Positions 16,901 through 33,071 of a DNA stretch of 64,000 nt are shown here, piece after piece (position 1 is the first letter of the stretch; each line of letters starts with the position of its first letter). A program made the translations under genes and the position numbers. The stretch covers positions 47,051,715-47,115,714 of the forward strand of contig OX421497.1 of the NCBI GenBank assembly GCA_949126835.1. Direction: 5' to 3'. The notes beneath the pieces were generated by a model. It had not been told where the DNA came from, did not search any database, and saw nothing but the letters and a program-made list of their open reading frames with translations. This DNA is from Anisus vortex. Its lineage: Eukaryota; Mollusca; Gastropoda; Planorbidae.

Positions 16901-17352
16901 TTAGTCACTAAACAGTTGTACCAGACATTTAGTCACTATACAGTTGTACCAGACATTTAGTCACTATACAGTTGTACCAGACATTTAGTCACTATACAGT
17001 TGTACCAGACATTTAGTCACTATACAGTTGTACCAGACATTTAGTCACTATACAGTTGTACCAGACATTTAGTCACTATACAGTTGTATCAGACATTTAG
17101 TCACTATACAGTTGTACCAGACATTTGGTCACTATACAGTTGTATCAGACATTTAGTCACTATACAGTTGTACCAGACATTTGGTCACTATACAGTTGTA
17201 TCAGACATTTAGTCACTATACAGTTGTACCAGACATTTAGTCACTATACAGTTGTACCAGACATTTGGTCACTATACAGTTGTACCAGACATTTAGTCAC
17301 TATACAGTTGTACCAGACATTTAGTCACTATACAGTTGTATCAGACATTTAG
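13416..17352. repeat. Higher-order duplication in the 28-bp array, offsets 2408 and 2380 bp (86 and 85 units)
   Basis: Patterns at 13416-13908 recur at 15824-16316 (2408 bp), and those at 14284-14972 recur at 16664-17352 (2380 bp). The private CACTAAACAG variant near 14530 recurs near 16910. The one-unit difference between the two offsets implies gain or loss of a single unit after duplication. Confidence 0.85.
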
Positions 17353-18048
17353 TCACTATACAGTTGTACCAGACATTTGGTCACTATACAGTTGTATCAG
17401 ACATTTAGTCACTATACAGTTGTACCAGACATTTGGTCACTATACAGTTGTATCAGACATTTAGTCACTATACAGTTGTACCAGACATTTGGTCACTATA
17501 CAGTTGTATCAGACATTTAGTCACTATACAGTTGTATCAAACATTTAGTCACTATACAGTTGTACCAGACATTTAGTCACTATACAGTTGTACCAGACAT
17601 TTGGTCACTATACAGTTGTACCAGACATTTGGTCACTATACAGTTGTACCAGACATTTGGTCACTATACAGTTGTACCAGACATTTAGTCACTATACAGT
17701 TGTACCAGACATTTGGTCACTATACAGTTGTACCAGACATTTGGTCACTATACAGTTGTACCAGACATTTGGTCACTATACAGTTGTACCAGACATTTAG
17801 TCACTATACAGTTGTACCAGACATTTAGTCTCTATACAGTTGTACCAGACATTTAGTCACTATACAGTTGTACCAGACATTTGGTCACTATACAGTTGTA
17901 CCAGACATTTAGTCACTATACAGTTGTACCAGACATTTAGTCACTATACAGTTGTACCAGACATTTAGTCACTATACAGTTGTACCAGACATTTAGTCAC
18001 TATACAGTTGTATCAGACATTTAGTCACTATACAGTTGTACCAGACAT

Positions 18049-21000
18049 TTGGTCACTATACAGTTGTATCAGACATTTAGTCACTATACAGTTGTACCAG
18101 ACATTTGGTCACTATACAGTTGTATCAGACATTTAGTCACTATACAGTTGTACCAGACATTTAGTCACTATACAGTTGTACCAGACATTTGGTCACTATA
18201 CAGTTGTACCAGACATTTAGTCACTATACAGTTGTACCAGACATTTTGTCACTATACAGTGGTATCAGACATTTAGTCACTATACAGTTGTACCAGACAT
18301 TTGGTCACTATACAGTTGTATCAGACATTTAGTCACTATACAGTTGTACCAGACATTTGGTCACTATACAGTTGTATCAGACATTTAGTCACTATACAGT
18401 TGTACCAGACATTTGGTCACTATACAGTTGTACCAGACATTTAGTCACTATACAGTTGTACCAGACATTTAGTCACTATACAGTTGTACCAGACATTTGG
18501 TCACTATACAGTTGTATCAGACATTTAGTCACTATACAGTTGTATCAGACATTTAGTCACTATACAGTTGTATCAGACATTTGGTCACTATACAGTTGTA
18601 CCAGACATTTAGTCACTATACAGTTGTACCAGACATTTAGTCACTATACAGTTGTACCAGACATTTGGTCACTATACAGTTGTACCAGACATTTGGTCAC
18701 TATACAGTTGTACCAGACATTTGGTCACTATACAGTTGTACCAGACATTTAGTCACTATACAGTTGTACCAGACATTTGGTCACTATACAGTTGTACCAG
18801 ACATTTAGTCACTATACAGTTGTACCAGACATTTAGTCACTATACAGTTGTATCAAACATTTAGTCACTATACAGTTGTACCAGACATTTGGTCACTATA
18901 CAGTTGTACCAGACATTTGGTCACTATACAGTTGTACCAGACATTTAGTCACTATACAGTTGTACCAGACATTTAGTCACTATACAGTTGTACCAGACAT
19001 TTAGTCACTATACAGTTGTATCAGACATTTAGTCACTATACAGTTGTACCAGACATTTGGTCACTATACAGTTGTACCAGACATTTAGTCACTATACAGT
19101 TGTACCAGACATTTAGTCACTATACAGTTGTACCAGACATTTAGTCACTATACAGTTGTATCAGACATTTAGTCACTATACAGTTGTACCAGACATTTAG
19201 TCACTATACAGTTGTATCAAACATTTAGTCACTATACAGTTGTACCAGACATTTGGTCACTATACAGTTGTACCAGACATTTAGTCACTATACAGTTGTA
19301 CCAGACATTTAGTCACTATACAGTTGTACCAGACATTTAGTCACTATACAGTTGTACCAGACATTTAGTCACTATACAGTTGTACCAGACATTTAGTCAC
19401 TATACAGTTGTACCAGACATTTAGTCACTATACAGTTGTACCAGACATTTAGTCACTATACAGTTGTATCAAACATTTAGTCACTATACAGTTGTACCAG
19501 ACATTTGGTCACTATACAGTTGTACCAGACATTTAGTCACTATACAGTTGTATCAGACATTTAGTCACTATACAGTTGTACCAGACATTTAGTCACTATA
19601 CAGTTGTATCAGACATTTAGTCACTATACAGTTGTACCAGACATTTAGTCACTATACAGTTGTATCAAACATTTAGTCACTATACAGTTGTACCAGACAT
19701 TTAGTCACTATACAGTTGTACCAGACATTTGGTCACTATACAGTTGTACCAGACATTTGGTCACTATACAGTTGTACCAGACATTTGGTCACTATACAGT
19801 TGTACCAGACATTTAGTCACTATACAGTTGTACCAGACATTTGGTCACTATACAGTTGTACCAGACATTTAGTCACTATACAGTTGTACCAGACATTTGG
19901 TCACTATACAGTTGTACCAGACATTTGGTCACTATACAGTTGTACCAGACATTTAGTCACTATACAGTTGTACCAGACATTTGGTCACTATACAGTTGTA
20001 CCAGACATTTGGTCACTATACAGTTGTACCAGACATTTAGTCACTATACAGTTGTACCAGACATTTAGTCACTATACAGTTGTACCAGACATTTACTCAC
20101 TATACAGTTGTACCAGACATTTAGTCACTATACAGTTGTACCAGACATTTGGTCACTATACAGTTGTACCAGACATTTAGTCACTATACAGTTGTACCAG
20201 ACATTTAGTCACTATACAGTTGTACCAGACATTTGGTCACTATACAGTTGTATCAGACATTTAGTCACTATACAGTTGTATCAGACATTTAGTCACTATA
20301 CAGTTGTATCAGACATTTGGTCACTATACAGTTGTACCAGACATTTAGTCACTATACAGTTGTACCAGACATTTAGTCACTATACAGTTGTACCAGACAT
20401 TTAGTCACTATACAGTTGTACCAGACATTTAGTCACTATACAGTTGTACCAGACATTTAGTCACTATACAGTTGTACCAGACATTTGGTCACTATACAGT
20501 TGTATCAGACATTTAGTCACTATACAGTTGTACCAGACATTTAGTCACTATACAGTTGTATCAGACATTTAGTCACTATACAGTTGTACCAGACATTTAG
20601 TCACTATACAGTTGTACCAGACATTTGGTCACTATACAGTTGTACCAGACATTTAGTCACTATACAGTTGTATCAGACATTTAGTCACTATACATTTGTA
20701 CCAGACATTTAGTCACTATACAGTTGTATCAGACATTTAGTCACTATACAGTTGTACCAGACATTTAGTCACTATACAGTTGTATCAAACATTTAGTCAC
20801 TATACAGTTGTACCAGACATTTAGTCACTATACAGTTGTACCAGACATTTGGTCACTATACAGTTGTACCAGACATTTGGTCACTATACAGTTGTACCAG
20901 ACATTTGGTCACTATACAGTTGTACCAGACATTTAGTCACTATACAGTTGTACCAGACATTTGGTCACTATACAGTTGTACCAGACATTTAGTCACTATA

Positions 21001-24000
21001 CAGTTGTACCAGACATTTAGTCACTATACAGTTGTATCAAACATTTAGTCACTATACAGTTGTACCAGACATTTGGTCACTATACAGTTGTACCAGACAT
21101 TTGGTCACTATACAGTTGTACCAGACATTTAGTCACTATACAGTTGTACCAGACATTTAGTCACTATACAGTTGTACCAGACATTTAGTCACTATACAGT
21201 TGTATCAGACATTTAGTCACTATACAGTTGTACCAGACATTTGGTCACTATACAGTTGTACCAGACATTTGGTCACTATACAGTTGTACCAGACATTTAG
21301 TCACTATACAGTTGTACCAGACATTTAGTCACTATACAGTTGTACCAGACATTTAGTCACTATACAGTTGTATCAGACATTTAGTCACTAAACAGTTGTA
21401 CCAGACATTTAGTCACTATACAGTTGTACCAGACATTTAGTCACTATACAGTTGTACCAGACATTTAGTCACTATACAGTTGTACCAGACATTTAGTCAC
21501 TATACAGTTGTACCAGACATTTAGTCACTATACAGTTGTACCAGACATTTGGTCACTATACAGTTGTATCAGACATTTAGTCACTATACAGTTGTATCAG
21601 ACATTTAGTCACTATACAGTTGTATCAGACATTTGGTCACTATACAGTTGTACCAGACATTTAGTCACTATACAGTTGTACCAGACATTTAGTCACTATA
21701 CAGTTGTACCAGACATTTGGTCACTATACAGTTGTACCAGACATTTGGTCACTATACAGTTGTACCAGACATTTGGTCACTATACAGTTGTACCAGACAT
21801 TTAGTCACTATACAGTTGTACCAGACATTTGGTCACTATACAGTTGTACCAGACATTTAGTCACTATACAGTTGTACCAGACATTTAGTCACTATACAGT
21901 TGTATCAAACATTTAGTCACTATACAGTTGTACCAGACATTTGGTCACTATACAGTTGTACCAGACATTTGGTCACTATACAGTTGTACCAGACATTTAG
22001 TCACTATACAGTTGTACCAGACATTTAGTCACTATACAGTTGTACCAGACATTTAGTCACTATACAGTTGTATCAGACATTTAGTCACTATACAGTTGTA
22101 CCAGACATTTGGTCACTATACAGTTGTACCAGACATTTAGTCACTATACAGTTGTACCAGACATTTAGTCACTATACAGTTGTACCAGACATTTAGTCAC
22201 TATACAGTTGTATCAGACATTTAGTCACTATACAGTTGTACCAGACATTTAGTCACTATACAGTTGTATCAAACATTTAGTCACTATACAGTTGTACCAG
22301 ACATTTGGTCACTATACAGTTGTACCAGACATTTAGTCACTATACAGTTGTACCAGACATTTAGTCACTATACAGTTGTACCAGACATTTAGTCACTATA
22401 CAGTTGTACCAGACATTTAGTCACTATACAGTTGTACCAGACATTTAGTCACTATACAGTTGTACCAGACATTTAGTCACTATACAGTTGTACCAGACAT
22501 TTAGTCACTATACAGTTGTATCAAACATTTAGTCACTATACAGTTGTACCAGACATTTGGTCACTATACAGTTGTACCAGACATTTAGTCACTATACAGT
22601 TGTATCAGACATTTAGTCACTATACAGTTGTACCAGACATTTAGTCACTATACAGTTGTATCAGACATTTAGTCACTATACAGTTGTACCAGACATTTAG
22701 TCACTATACAGTTGTATCAAACATTTAGTCACTATACAGTTGTACCAGACATTTAGTCACTATACAGTTGTACCAGACATTTGGTCACTATACAGTTGTA
22801 CCAGACATTTGGTCACTATACAGTTGTACCAGACATTTGGTCACTATACAGTTGTACCAGACATTTAGTCACTATACAGTTGTACCAGACATTTGGTCAC
22901 TATACAGTTGTACCAGACATTTAGTCACTATACAGTTGTACCAGACATTTGGTCACTATACAGTTGTACCAGACATTTGGTCACTATACAGTTGTACCAG
23001 ACATTTAGTCACTATACAGTTGTACCAGACATTTGGTCACTATACAGTTGTACCAGACATTTGGTCACTATACAGTTGTACCAGACATTTAGTCACTATA
23101 CAGTTGTACCAGACATTTAGTCACTATACAGTTGTACCAGACATTTACTCACTATACAGTTGTACCAGACATTTAGTCACTATACAGTTGTACCAGACAT
23201 TTGGTCACTATACAGTTGTACCAGACATTTAGTCACTATACAGTTGTACCAGACATTTAGTCACTATACAGTTGTACCAGACATTTGGTCACTATACAGT
23301 TGTATCAGACATTTAGTCACTATACAGTTGTATCAGACATTTAGTCACTATACAGTTGTATCAGACATTTGGTCACTATACAGTTGTACCAGACATTTAG
23401 TCACTATACAGTTGTACCAGACATTTAGTCACTATACAGTTGTACCAGACATTTAGTCACTATACAGTTGTACCAGACATTTAGTCACTATACAGTTGTA
23501 CCAGACATTTAGTCACTATACAGTTGTACCAGACATTTGGTCACTATACAGTTGTATCAGACATTTAGTCACTATACAGTTGTACCAGACATTTAGTCAC
23601 TATACAGTTGTATCAGACATTTAGTCACTATACAGTTGTACCAGACATTTAGTCACTATACAGTTGTACCAGACATTTGGTCACTATACAGTTGTACCAG
23701 ACATTTAGTCACTATACAGTTGTATCAGACATTTAGTCACTATACAGTTGTACCAGACATTTAGTCACTATACAGTTGTATCAGACATTTAGTCACTATA
23801 CAGTTGTACCAGACATTTAGTCACTATACAGTTGTATCAAACATTTAGTCACTATACAGTTGTACCAGACATTTAGTCACTATACAGTTGTACCAGACAT
23901 TTGGTCACTATACAGTTGTACCAGACATTTGGTCACTATACAGTTGTACCAGACATTTGGTCACTATACAGTTGTACCAGACATTTAGTCACTATACAGT

Positions 24001-27000
24001 TGTACCAGACATTTGGTCACTATACAGTTGTACCAGACATTTAGTCACTATACAGTTGTACCAGACATTTAGTCACTATACAGTTGTATCAAACATTTAG
24101 TCACTATACAGTTGTACCAGACATTTGGTCACTATACAGTTGTACCAGACATTTGGTCACTATACAGTTGTACCAGACATTTAGTCACTATACAGTTGTA
24201 CCAGACATTTAGTCACTATACAGTTGTACCAGACATTTAGTCACTATACAGTTGTATCAGACATTTAGTCACTATACAGTTGTACCAGACATTTGGTCAC
24301 TATACAGTTGTACCAGACATTTGGTCACTATACAGTTGTACCAGACATTTAGTCACTATACAGTTGTACCAGACATTTAGTCACTATACAGTTGTACCAG
24401 ACATTTAGTCACTATACAGTTGTATCAGACATTTAGTCACTAAACAGTTGTACCAGACATTTAGTCACTATACAGTTGTACCAGACATTTAGTCACTATA
24501 CAGTTGTACCAGACATTTAGTCACTATACAGTTGTACCAGACATTTAGTCACTATACAGTTGTACCAGACATTTAGTCACTATACAGTTGTACCAGACAT
24601 TTAGTCACTATACAGTTGTATCAGACATTTAGTCACTATACAGTTGTACCAGACATTTGGTCACTATACAGTTGTATCAGACATTTAGTCACTATACAGT
24701 TGTACCAGACATTTGGTCACTATACAGTTGTATCAGACATTTAGTCACTATACAGTTGTACCAGACATTTAGTCACTATACAGTTGTACCAGACATTTGG
24801 TCACTATACAGTTGTACCAGACATTTAGTCACTATACAGTTGTACCAGACATTTAGTCACTATACAGTTGTATCAGACATTTAGTCACTATACAGTTGTA
24901 CCAGACATTTGGTCACTATACAGTTGTATCAGACATTTAGTCACTATACAGTTGTACCAGACATTTGGTCACTATACAGTTGTATCAGACATTTAGTCAC
25001 TATACAGTTGTACCAGACATTTGGTCACTATACAGTTGTATCAGACATTTAGTCACTATACAGTTGTATCAAACATTTAGTCACTATACAGTTGTACCAG
25101 ACATTTAGTCACTATACAGTTGTACCAGACATTTGGTCACTATACAGTTGTACCAGACATTTGGTCACTATACAGTTGTACCAGACATTTGGTCACTATA
25201 CAGTTGTACCAGACATTTAGTCACTATACAGTTGTACCAGACATTTGGTCACTATACAGTTGTACCAGACATTTGGTCACTATACAGTTGTACCAGACAT
25301 TTGGTCACTATACAGTTGTACCAGACATTTAGTCACTATACAGTTGTACCAGACATTTAGTCACTATACAGTTGTACCAGACATTTAGTCACTATACAGT
25401 TGTACCAGACATTTGGTCACTATACAGTTGTACCAGACATTTAGTCACTATACAGTTGTACCAGACATTTAGTCACTATACAGTTGTACCAGACATTTAG
25501 TCACTATACAGTTGTACCAGACATTTAGTCACTATACAGTTGTATCAGACATTTAGTCACTATACAGTTGTACCAGACATTTGGTCACTATACAGTTGTA
25601 TCAGACATTTAGTCACTATACAGTTGTACCAGACATTTGGTCACTATACAGTTGTATCAGACATTTAGTCACTATACAGTTGTACCAGACATTTAGTCAC
25701 TATACAGTTGTACCAGACATTTGGTCACTATACAGTTGTACCAGACATTTAGTCACTATACAGTTGTACCAGACATTTTGTCACTATACAGTGGTATCAG
25801 ACATTTAGTCACTATACAGTTGTACCAGACATTTGGTCACTATACAGTTGTATCAGACATTTAGTCACTATACAGTTGTACCAGACATTTGGTCACTATA
25901 CAGTTGTATCAGACATTTAGTCACTATACAGTTGTACCAGACATTTGGTCACTATACAGTTGTACCAGACATTTAGTCACTATACAGTTGTACCAGACAT
26001 TTGGTCACTATACAGTTGTACCAGACATTTAGTCACTATACAGTTGTACCAGACATTTGGTCACTATACAGTTGTACCAGACATTTGGTCACTATACAGT
26101 TGTACCAGACATTTAGTCACTATACAGTTGTACCAGACATTTAGTCACTATACAGTTGTATCAGACATTTAGTCACTATACAGTTGTACCAGACATTTAC
26201 TCACTATACAGTTGTACCAGACATTTAGTCACTATACAGTTGTACCAGACATTTGGTCACTATACAGTTGTACCAGACATTTAGTCACTATACAGTTGTA
26301 CCAGACATTTAGTCACTATACAGTTGTACCAGACATTTGGTCACTATACAGTTGTATCAGACATTTAGTCACTATACAGTTGTATCAGACATTTAGTCAC
26401 TATACAGTTGTATCAGACATTTGGTCACTATACAGTTGTACCAGACATTTAGTCACTATACAGTTGTACCAGACATTTAGTCACTATACAGTTGTACCAG
26501 ACATTTAGTCACTATACAGTTGTACCAGACATTTAGTCACTATACAGTTGTACCAGACATTTAGTCACTATACAGTTGTACCAGACATTTGGTCACTATA
26601 CAGTTGTATCAGACATTTAGTCACTATACAGTTGTACCAGACATTTAGTCACTATACAGTTGTATCAGACATTTAGTCACTATACAGTTGTACCAGACAT
26701 TTAGTCACTATACAGTTGTACCAGACATTTGGTCACTATACAGTTGTACCAGACATTTAGTCACTATACAGTTGTATCAGACATTTAGTCACTATACAGT
26801 TGTACCAGACATTTAGTCACTATACAGTTGTATCAGACATTTAGTCACTATACAGTTGTACCAGACATTTAGTCACTATACAGTTGTATCAAACATTTAG
26901 TCACTATACAGTTGTACCAGACATTTAGTCACTATACAGTTGTACCAGACATTTGGTCACTATACAGTTGTACCAGACATTTGGTCACTATACAGTTGTA

Positions 27001-30000
27001 CCAGACATTTGGTCACTATACAGTTGTACCAGACATTTAGTCACTATACAGTTGTACCAGACATTTGGTCACTATACAGTTGTACCAGACATTTAGTCAC
27101 TATACAGTTGTACCAGACATTTAGTCACTATACAGTTGTATCAAACATTTAGTCACTATACAGTTGTACCAGACATTTGGTCACTATACAGTTGTACCAG
27201 ACATTTGGTCACTATACAGTTGTACCAGACATTTAGTCACTATACAGTTGTACCAGACATTTAGTCACTATACAGTTGTACCAGACATTTAGTCACTATA
27301 CAGTTGTATCAGACATTTAGTCACTATACAGTTGTACCAGACATTTGGTCACTATACAGTTGTACCAGACATTTGGTCACTATACAGTTGTACCAGACAT
27401 TTAGTCACTATACAGTTGTACCAGACATTTAGTCACTATACAGTTGTACCAGACATTTAGTCACTATACAGTTGTATCAGACATTTAGTCACTAAACAGT
27501 TGTACCAGACATTTAGTCACTATACAGTTGTACCAGACATTTAGTCACTATACAGTTGTACCAGACATTTAGTCACTATACAGTTGTACCAGACATTTAG
27601 TCACTATACAGTTGTACCAGACATTTAGTCACTATACAGTTGTACCAGACATTTAGTCACTATACAGTTGTATCAGACATTTAGTCACTATACAGTTGTA
27701 CCAGACATTTGGTCACTATACAGTTGTATCAGACATTTAGTCACTATACAGTTGTACCAGACATTTGGTCACTATACAGTTGTATCAGACATTTAGTCAC
27801 TATACAGTTGTACCAGACATTTAGTCACTATACAGTTGTACCAGACATTTGGTCACTATACAGTTGTACCAGACATTTAGTCACTATACAGTTGTACCAG
27901 ACATTTAGTCACTATACAGTTGTATCAGACATTTAGTCACTATACAGTTGTACCAGACATTTGGTCACTATACAGTTGTATCAGACATTTAGTCACTATA
28001 CAGTTGTACCAGACATTTGGTCACTATACAGTTGTATCAGACATTTAGTCACTATACAGTTGTACCAGACATTTGGTCACTATACAGTTGTATCAGACAT
28101 TTAGTCACTATACAGTTGTATCAAACATTTAGTCACTATACAGTTGTACCAGACATTTAGTCACTATACAGTTGTACCAGACATTTGGTCACTATACAGT
28201 TGTACCAGACATTTGGTCACTATACAGTTGTACCAGACATTTGGTCACTATACAGTTGTACCAGACATTTAGTCACTATACAGTTGTACCAGACATTTGG
28301 TCACTATACAGTTGTACCAGACATTTGGTCACTATACAGTTGTACCAGACATTTGGTCACTATACAGTTGTACCAGACATTTAGTCACTATACAGTTGTA
28401 CCAGACATTTAGTCACTATACAGTTGTACCAGACATTTAGTCACTATACAGTTGTACCAGACATTTGGTCACTATACAGTTGTACCAGACATTTAGTCAC
28501 TATACAGTTGTACCAGACATTTAGTCACTATACAGTTGTACCAGACATTTAGTCACTATACAGTTGTACCAGACATTTAGTCACTATACAGTTGTATCAG
28601 ACATTTAGTCACTATACAGTTGTACCAGACATTTGGTCACTATACAGTTGTATCAGACATTTAGTCACTATACAGTTGTACCAGACATTTGGTCACTATA
28701 CAGTTGTATCAGACATTTAGTCACTATACAGTTGTACCAGACATTTAGTCACTATACAGTTGTACCAGACATTTGGTCACTATACAGTTGTACCAGACAT
28801 TTAGTCACTATACAGTTGTACCAGACATTTTGTCACTATACAGTGGTATCAGACATTTAGTCACTATACAGTTGTACCAGACATTTGGTCACTATACAGT
28901 TGTATCAGACATTTAGTCACTATACAGTTGTACCAGACATTTGGTCACTATACAGTTGTATCAGACATTTAGTCACTATACAGTTGTACCAGACATTTGG
29001 TCACTATACAGTTGTACCAGACATTTAGTCACTATACAGTTGTACCAGACATTTAGTCACTATACAGTTGTACCAGACATTTGGTCACTATACAGTTGTA
29101 TCAGACATTTAGTCACTATACAGTTGTATCAGACATTTAGTCACTATACAGTTGTATCAGACATTTGGTCACTATACAGTTGTACCAGACATTTAGTCAC
29201 TATACAGTTGTACCAGACATTTAGTCACTATACAGTTGTACCAGACATTTGGTCACTATACAGTTGTACCAGACATTTGGTCACTATACAGTTGTACCAG
29301 ACATTTGGTCACTATACAGTTGTACCAGACATTTAGTCACTATACAGTTGTACCAGACATTTGGTCACTATACAGTTGTACCAGACATTTAGTCACTATA
29401 CAGTTGTACCAGACATTTAGTCACTATACAGTTGTATCAAACATTTAGTCACTATACAGTTGTACCAGACATTTGGTCACTATACAGTTGTACCAGACAT
29501 TTGGTCACTATACAGTTGTACCAGACATTTAGTCACTATACAGTTGTACCAGACATTTAGTCACTATACAGTTGTACCAGACATTTAGTCACTATACAGT
29601 TGTATCAGACATTTAGTCACTATACAGTTGTACCAGACATTTGGTCACTATACAGTTGTACCAGACATTTAGTCACTATACAGTTGTACCAGACATTTAG
29701 TCACTATACAGTTGTACCAGACATTTAGTCACTATACAGTTGTATCAGACATTTAGTCACTATACAGTTGTACCAGACATTTAGTCACTATACAGTTGTA
29801 TCAAACATTTAGTCACTATACAGTTGTACCAGACATTTGGTCACTATACAGTTGTACCAGACATTTAGTCACTATACAGTTGTACCAGACATTTAGTCAC
29901 TATACAGTTGTACCAGACATTTAGTCACTATACAGTTGTACCAGACATTTAGTCACTATACAGTTGTACCAGACATTTAGTCACTATACAGTTGTACCAG

Positions 30001-31632
30001 ACATTTAGTCACTATACAGTTGTACCAGACATTTAGTCACTATACAGTTGTATCAAACATTTAGTCACTATACAGTTGTACCAGACATTTGGTCACTATA
30101 CAGTTGTACCAGACATTTAGTCACTATACAGTTGTATCAGACATTTAGTCACTATACAGTTGTACCAGACATTTAGTCACTATACAGTTGTATCAGACAT
30201 TTAGTCACTATACAGTTGTACCAGACATTTAGTCACTATACAGTTGTATCAAACATTTAGTCACTATACAGTTGTACCAGACATTTAGTCACTATACAGT
30301 TGTACCAGACATTTGGTCACTATACAGTTGTACCAGACATTTGGTCACTATACAGTTGTACCAGACATTTGGTCACTATACAGTTGTACCAGACATTTAG
30401 TCACTATACAGTTGTACCAGACATTTGGTCACTATACAGTTGTACCAGACATTTAGTCACTATACAGTTGTACCAGACATTTGGTCACTATACAGTTGTA
30501 CCAGACATTTGGTCACTATACAGTTGTACCAGACATTTAGTCACTATACAGTTGTACCAGACATTTGGTCACTATACAGTTGTACCAGACATTTGGTCAC
30601 TATACAGTTGTACCAGACATTTAGTCACTATACAGTTGTACCAGACATTTAGTCACTATACAGTTGTACCAGACATTTACTCACTATACAGTTGTACCAG
30701 ACATTTAGTCACTATACAGTTGTACCAGACATTTGGTCACTATACAGTTGTACCAGACATTTAGTCACTATACAGTTGTACCAGACATTTAGTCACTATA
30801 CAGTTGTACCAGACATTTGGTCACTATACAGTTGTATCAGACATTTAGTCACTATACAGTTGTATCAGACATTTAGTCACTATACAGTTGTATCAGACAT
30901 TTGGTCACTATACAGTTGTACCAGACATTTAGTCACTATACAGTTGTACCAGACATTTAGTCACTATACAGTTGTACCAGACATTTAGTCACTATACAGT
31001 TGTACCAGACATTTAGTCACTATACAGTTGTACCAGACATTTAGTCACTATACAGTTGTACCAGACATTTGGTCACTATACAGTTGTATCAGACATTTAG
31101 TCACTATACAGTTGTACCAGACATTTAGTCACTATACAGTTGTATCAGACATTTAGTCACTATACAGTTGTACCAGACATTTAGTCACTATACAGTTGTA
31201 CCAGACATTTGGTCACTATACAGTTGTACCAGACATTTAGTCACTATACAGTTGTATCAGACATTTAGTCACTATACAGTTGTACCAGACATTTAGTCAC
31301 TATACAGTTGTATCAGACATTTAGTCACTATACAGTTGTACCAGACATTTAGTCACTATACAGTTGTATCAAACATTTAGTCACTATACAGTTGTACCAG
31401 ACATTTAGTCACTATACAGTTGTACCAGACATTTGGTCACTATACAGTTGTACCAGACATTTGGTCACTATACAGTTGTACCAGACATTTGGTCACTATA
31501 CAGTTGTACCAGACATTTAGTCACTATACAGTTGTACCAGACATTTGGTCACTATACAGTTGTACCAGACATTTAGTCACTATACAGTTGTACCAGACAT
31601 TTAGTCACTATACAGTTGTATCAAACATTTAG
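18049..31632. repeat. Nested higher-order repeats in the 28-bp array: 3052 bp (109 units) within a 10584-bp (378-unit) duplication
   Basis: The rare TTTACTCAC unit occurs at 20091, 23143 and 26195, exactly 3052 bp apart, then at 30675 and 32467 (4480 and 1792 bp further on). The rare CAGTGGTATC unit occurs at 18257, 25789 and 28841. The block 18049-21048 matches 28633-31632 at offset 10584. A 3-kb block was therefore repeated in tandem, and a larger segment containing such copies was then duplicated. Confidence 0.88.
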
Positions 31633-33071
31633 TCACTATACAGTTGTACCAGACATTTGGTCACTATACAGTTGTACCAGACATTTGGTCACTATACAGT
31701 TGTACCAGACATTTAGTCACTATACAGTTGTACCAGACATTTAGTCACTATACAGTTGTACCAGACATTTAGTCACTATACAGTTGTATCAGACATTTAG
31801 TCACTATACAGTTGTACCAGACATTTGGTCACTATACAGTTGTACCAGACATTTAGTCACTATACAGTTGTACCAGACATTTAGTCACTATACAGTTGTA
31901 CCAGACATTTAGTCACTATACAGTTGTATCAGACATTTAGTCACTATACAGTTGTACCAGACATTTAGTCACTATACAGTTGTATCAAACATTTAGTCAC
32001 TATACAGTTGTACCAGACATTTGGTCACTATACAGTTGTACCAGACATTTAGTCACTATACAGTTGTACCAGACATTTAGTCACTATACAGTTGTACCAG
32101 ACATTTAGTCACTATACAGTTGTACCAGACATTTAGTCACTATACAGTTGTACCAGACATTTAGTCACTATACAGTTGTACCAGACATTTAGTCACTATA
32201 CAGTTGTACCAGACATTTGGTCACTATACAGTTGTACCAGACATTTAGTCACTATACAGTTGTACCAGACATTTGGTCACTATACAGTTGTACCAGACAT
32301 TTGGTCACTATACAGTTGTACCAGACATTTAGTCACTATACAGTTGTACCAGACATTTGGTCACTATACAGTTGTACCAGACATTTGGTCACTATACAGT
32401 TGTACCAGACATTTAGTCACTATACAGTTGTACCAGACATTTAGTCACTATACAGTTGTACCAGACATTTACTCACTATACAGTTGTACCAGACATTTAG
32501 TCACTATACAGTTGTACCAGACATTTGGTCACTATACAGTTGTACCAGACATTTAGTCACTATACAGTTGTACCAGACATTTAGTCACTATACAGTTGTA
32601 CCAGACATTTGGTCACTATACAGTTGTATCAGACATTTAGTCACTATACAGTTGTATCAGACATTTAGTCACTATACAGTTGTATCAGACATTTGGTCAC
32701 TATACAGTTGTACCAGACATTTAGTCACTATACAGTTGTACCAGACATTTAGTCACTATACAGTTGTACCAGACATTTAGTCACTATACAGTTGTACCAG
32801 ACATTTAGTCACTATACAGTTGTACCAGACATTTGGTCACTATACAGTTGTATCAGACATTTAGTCACTATACAGTTGTATCAGACATTTAGTCACTATA
32901 CAGTTGTACCAGACATTTAGTCACTATACAGTTGTACCAGACATTTAGTCACTATACAGTTGTACCAGACATTTAGTCACTATACAGTTGTATCAGACAT
33001 TTGGTCACTGTACAGTTGTATCAGTCATTTAGTCACTATACAGTTGTATCAGACATTTAGTCACTATACAG

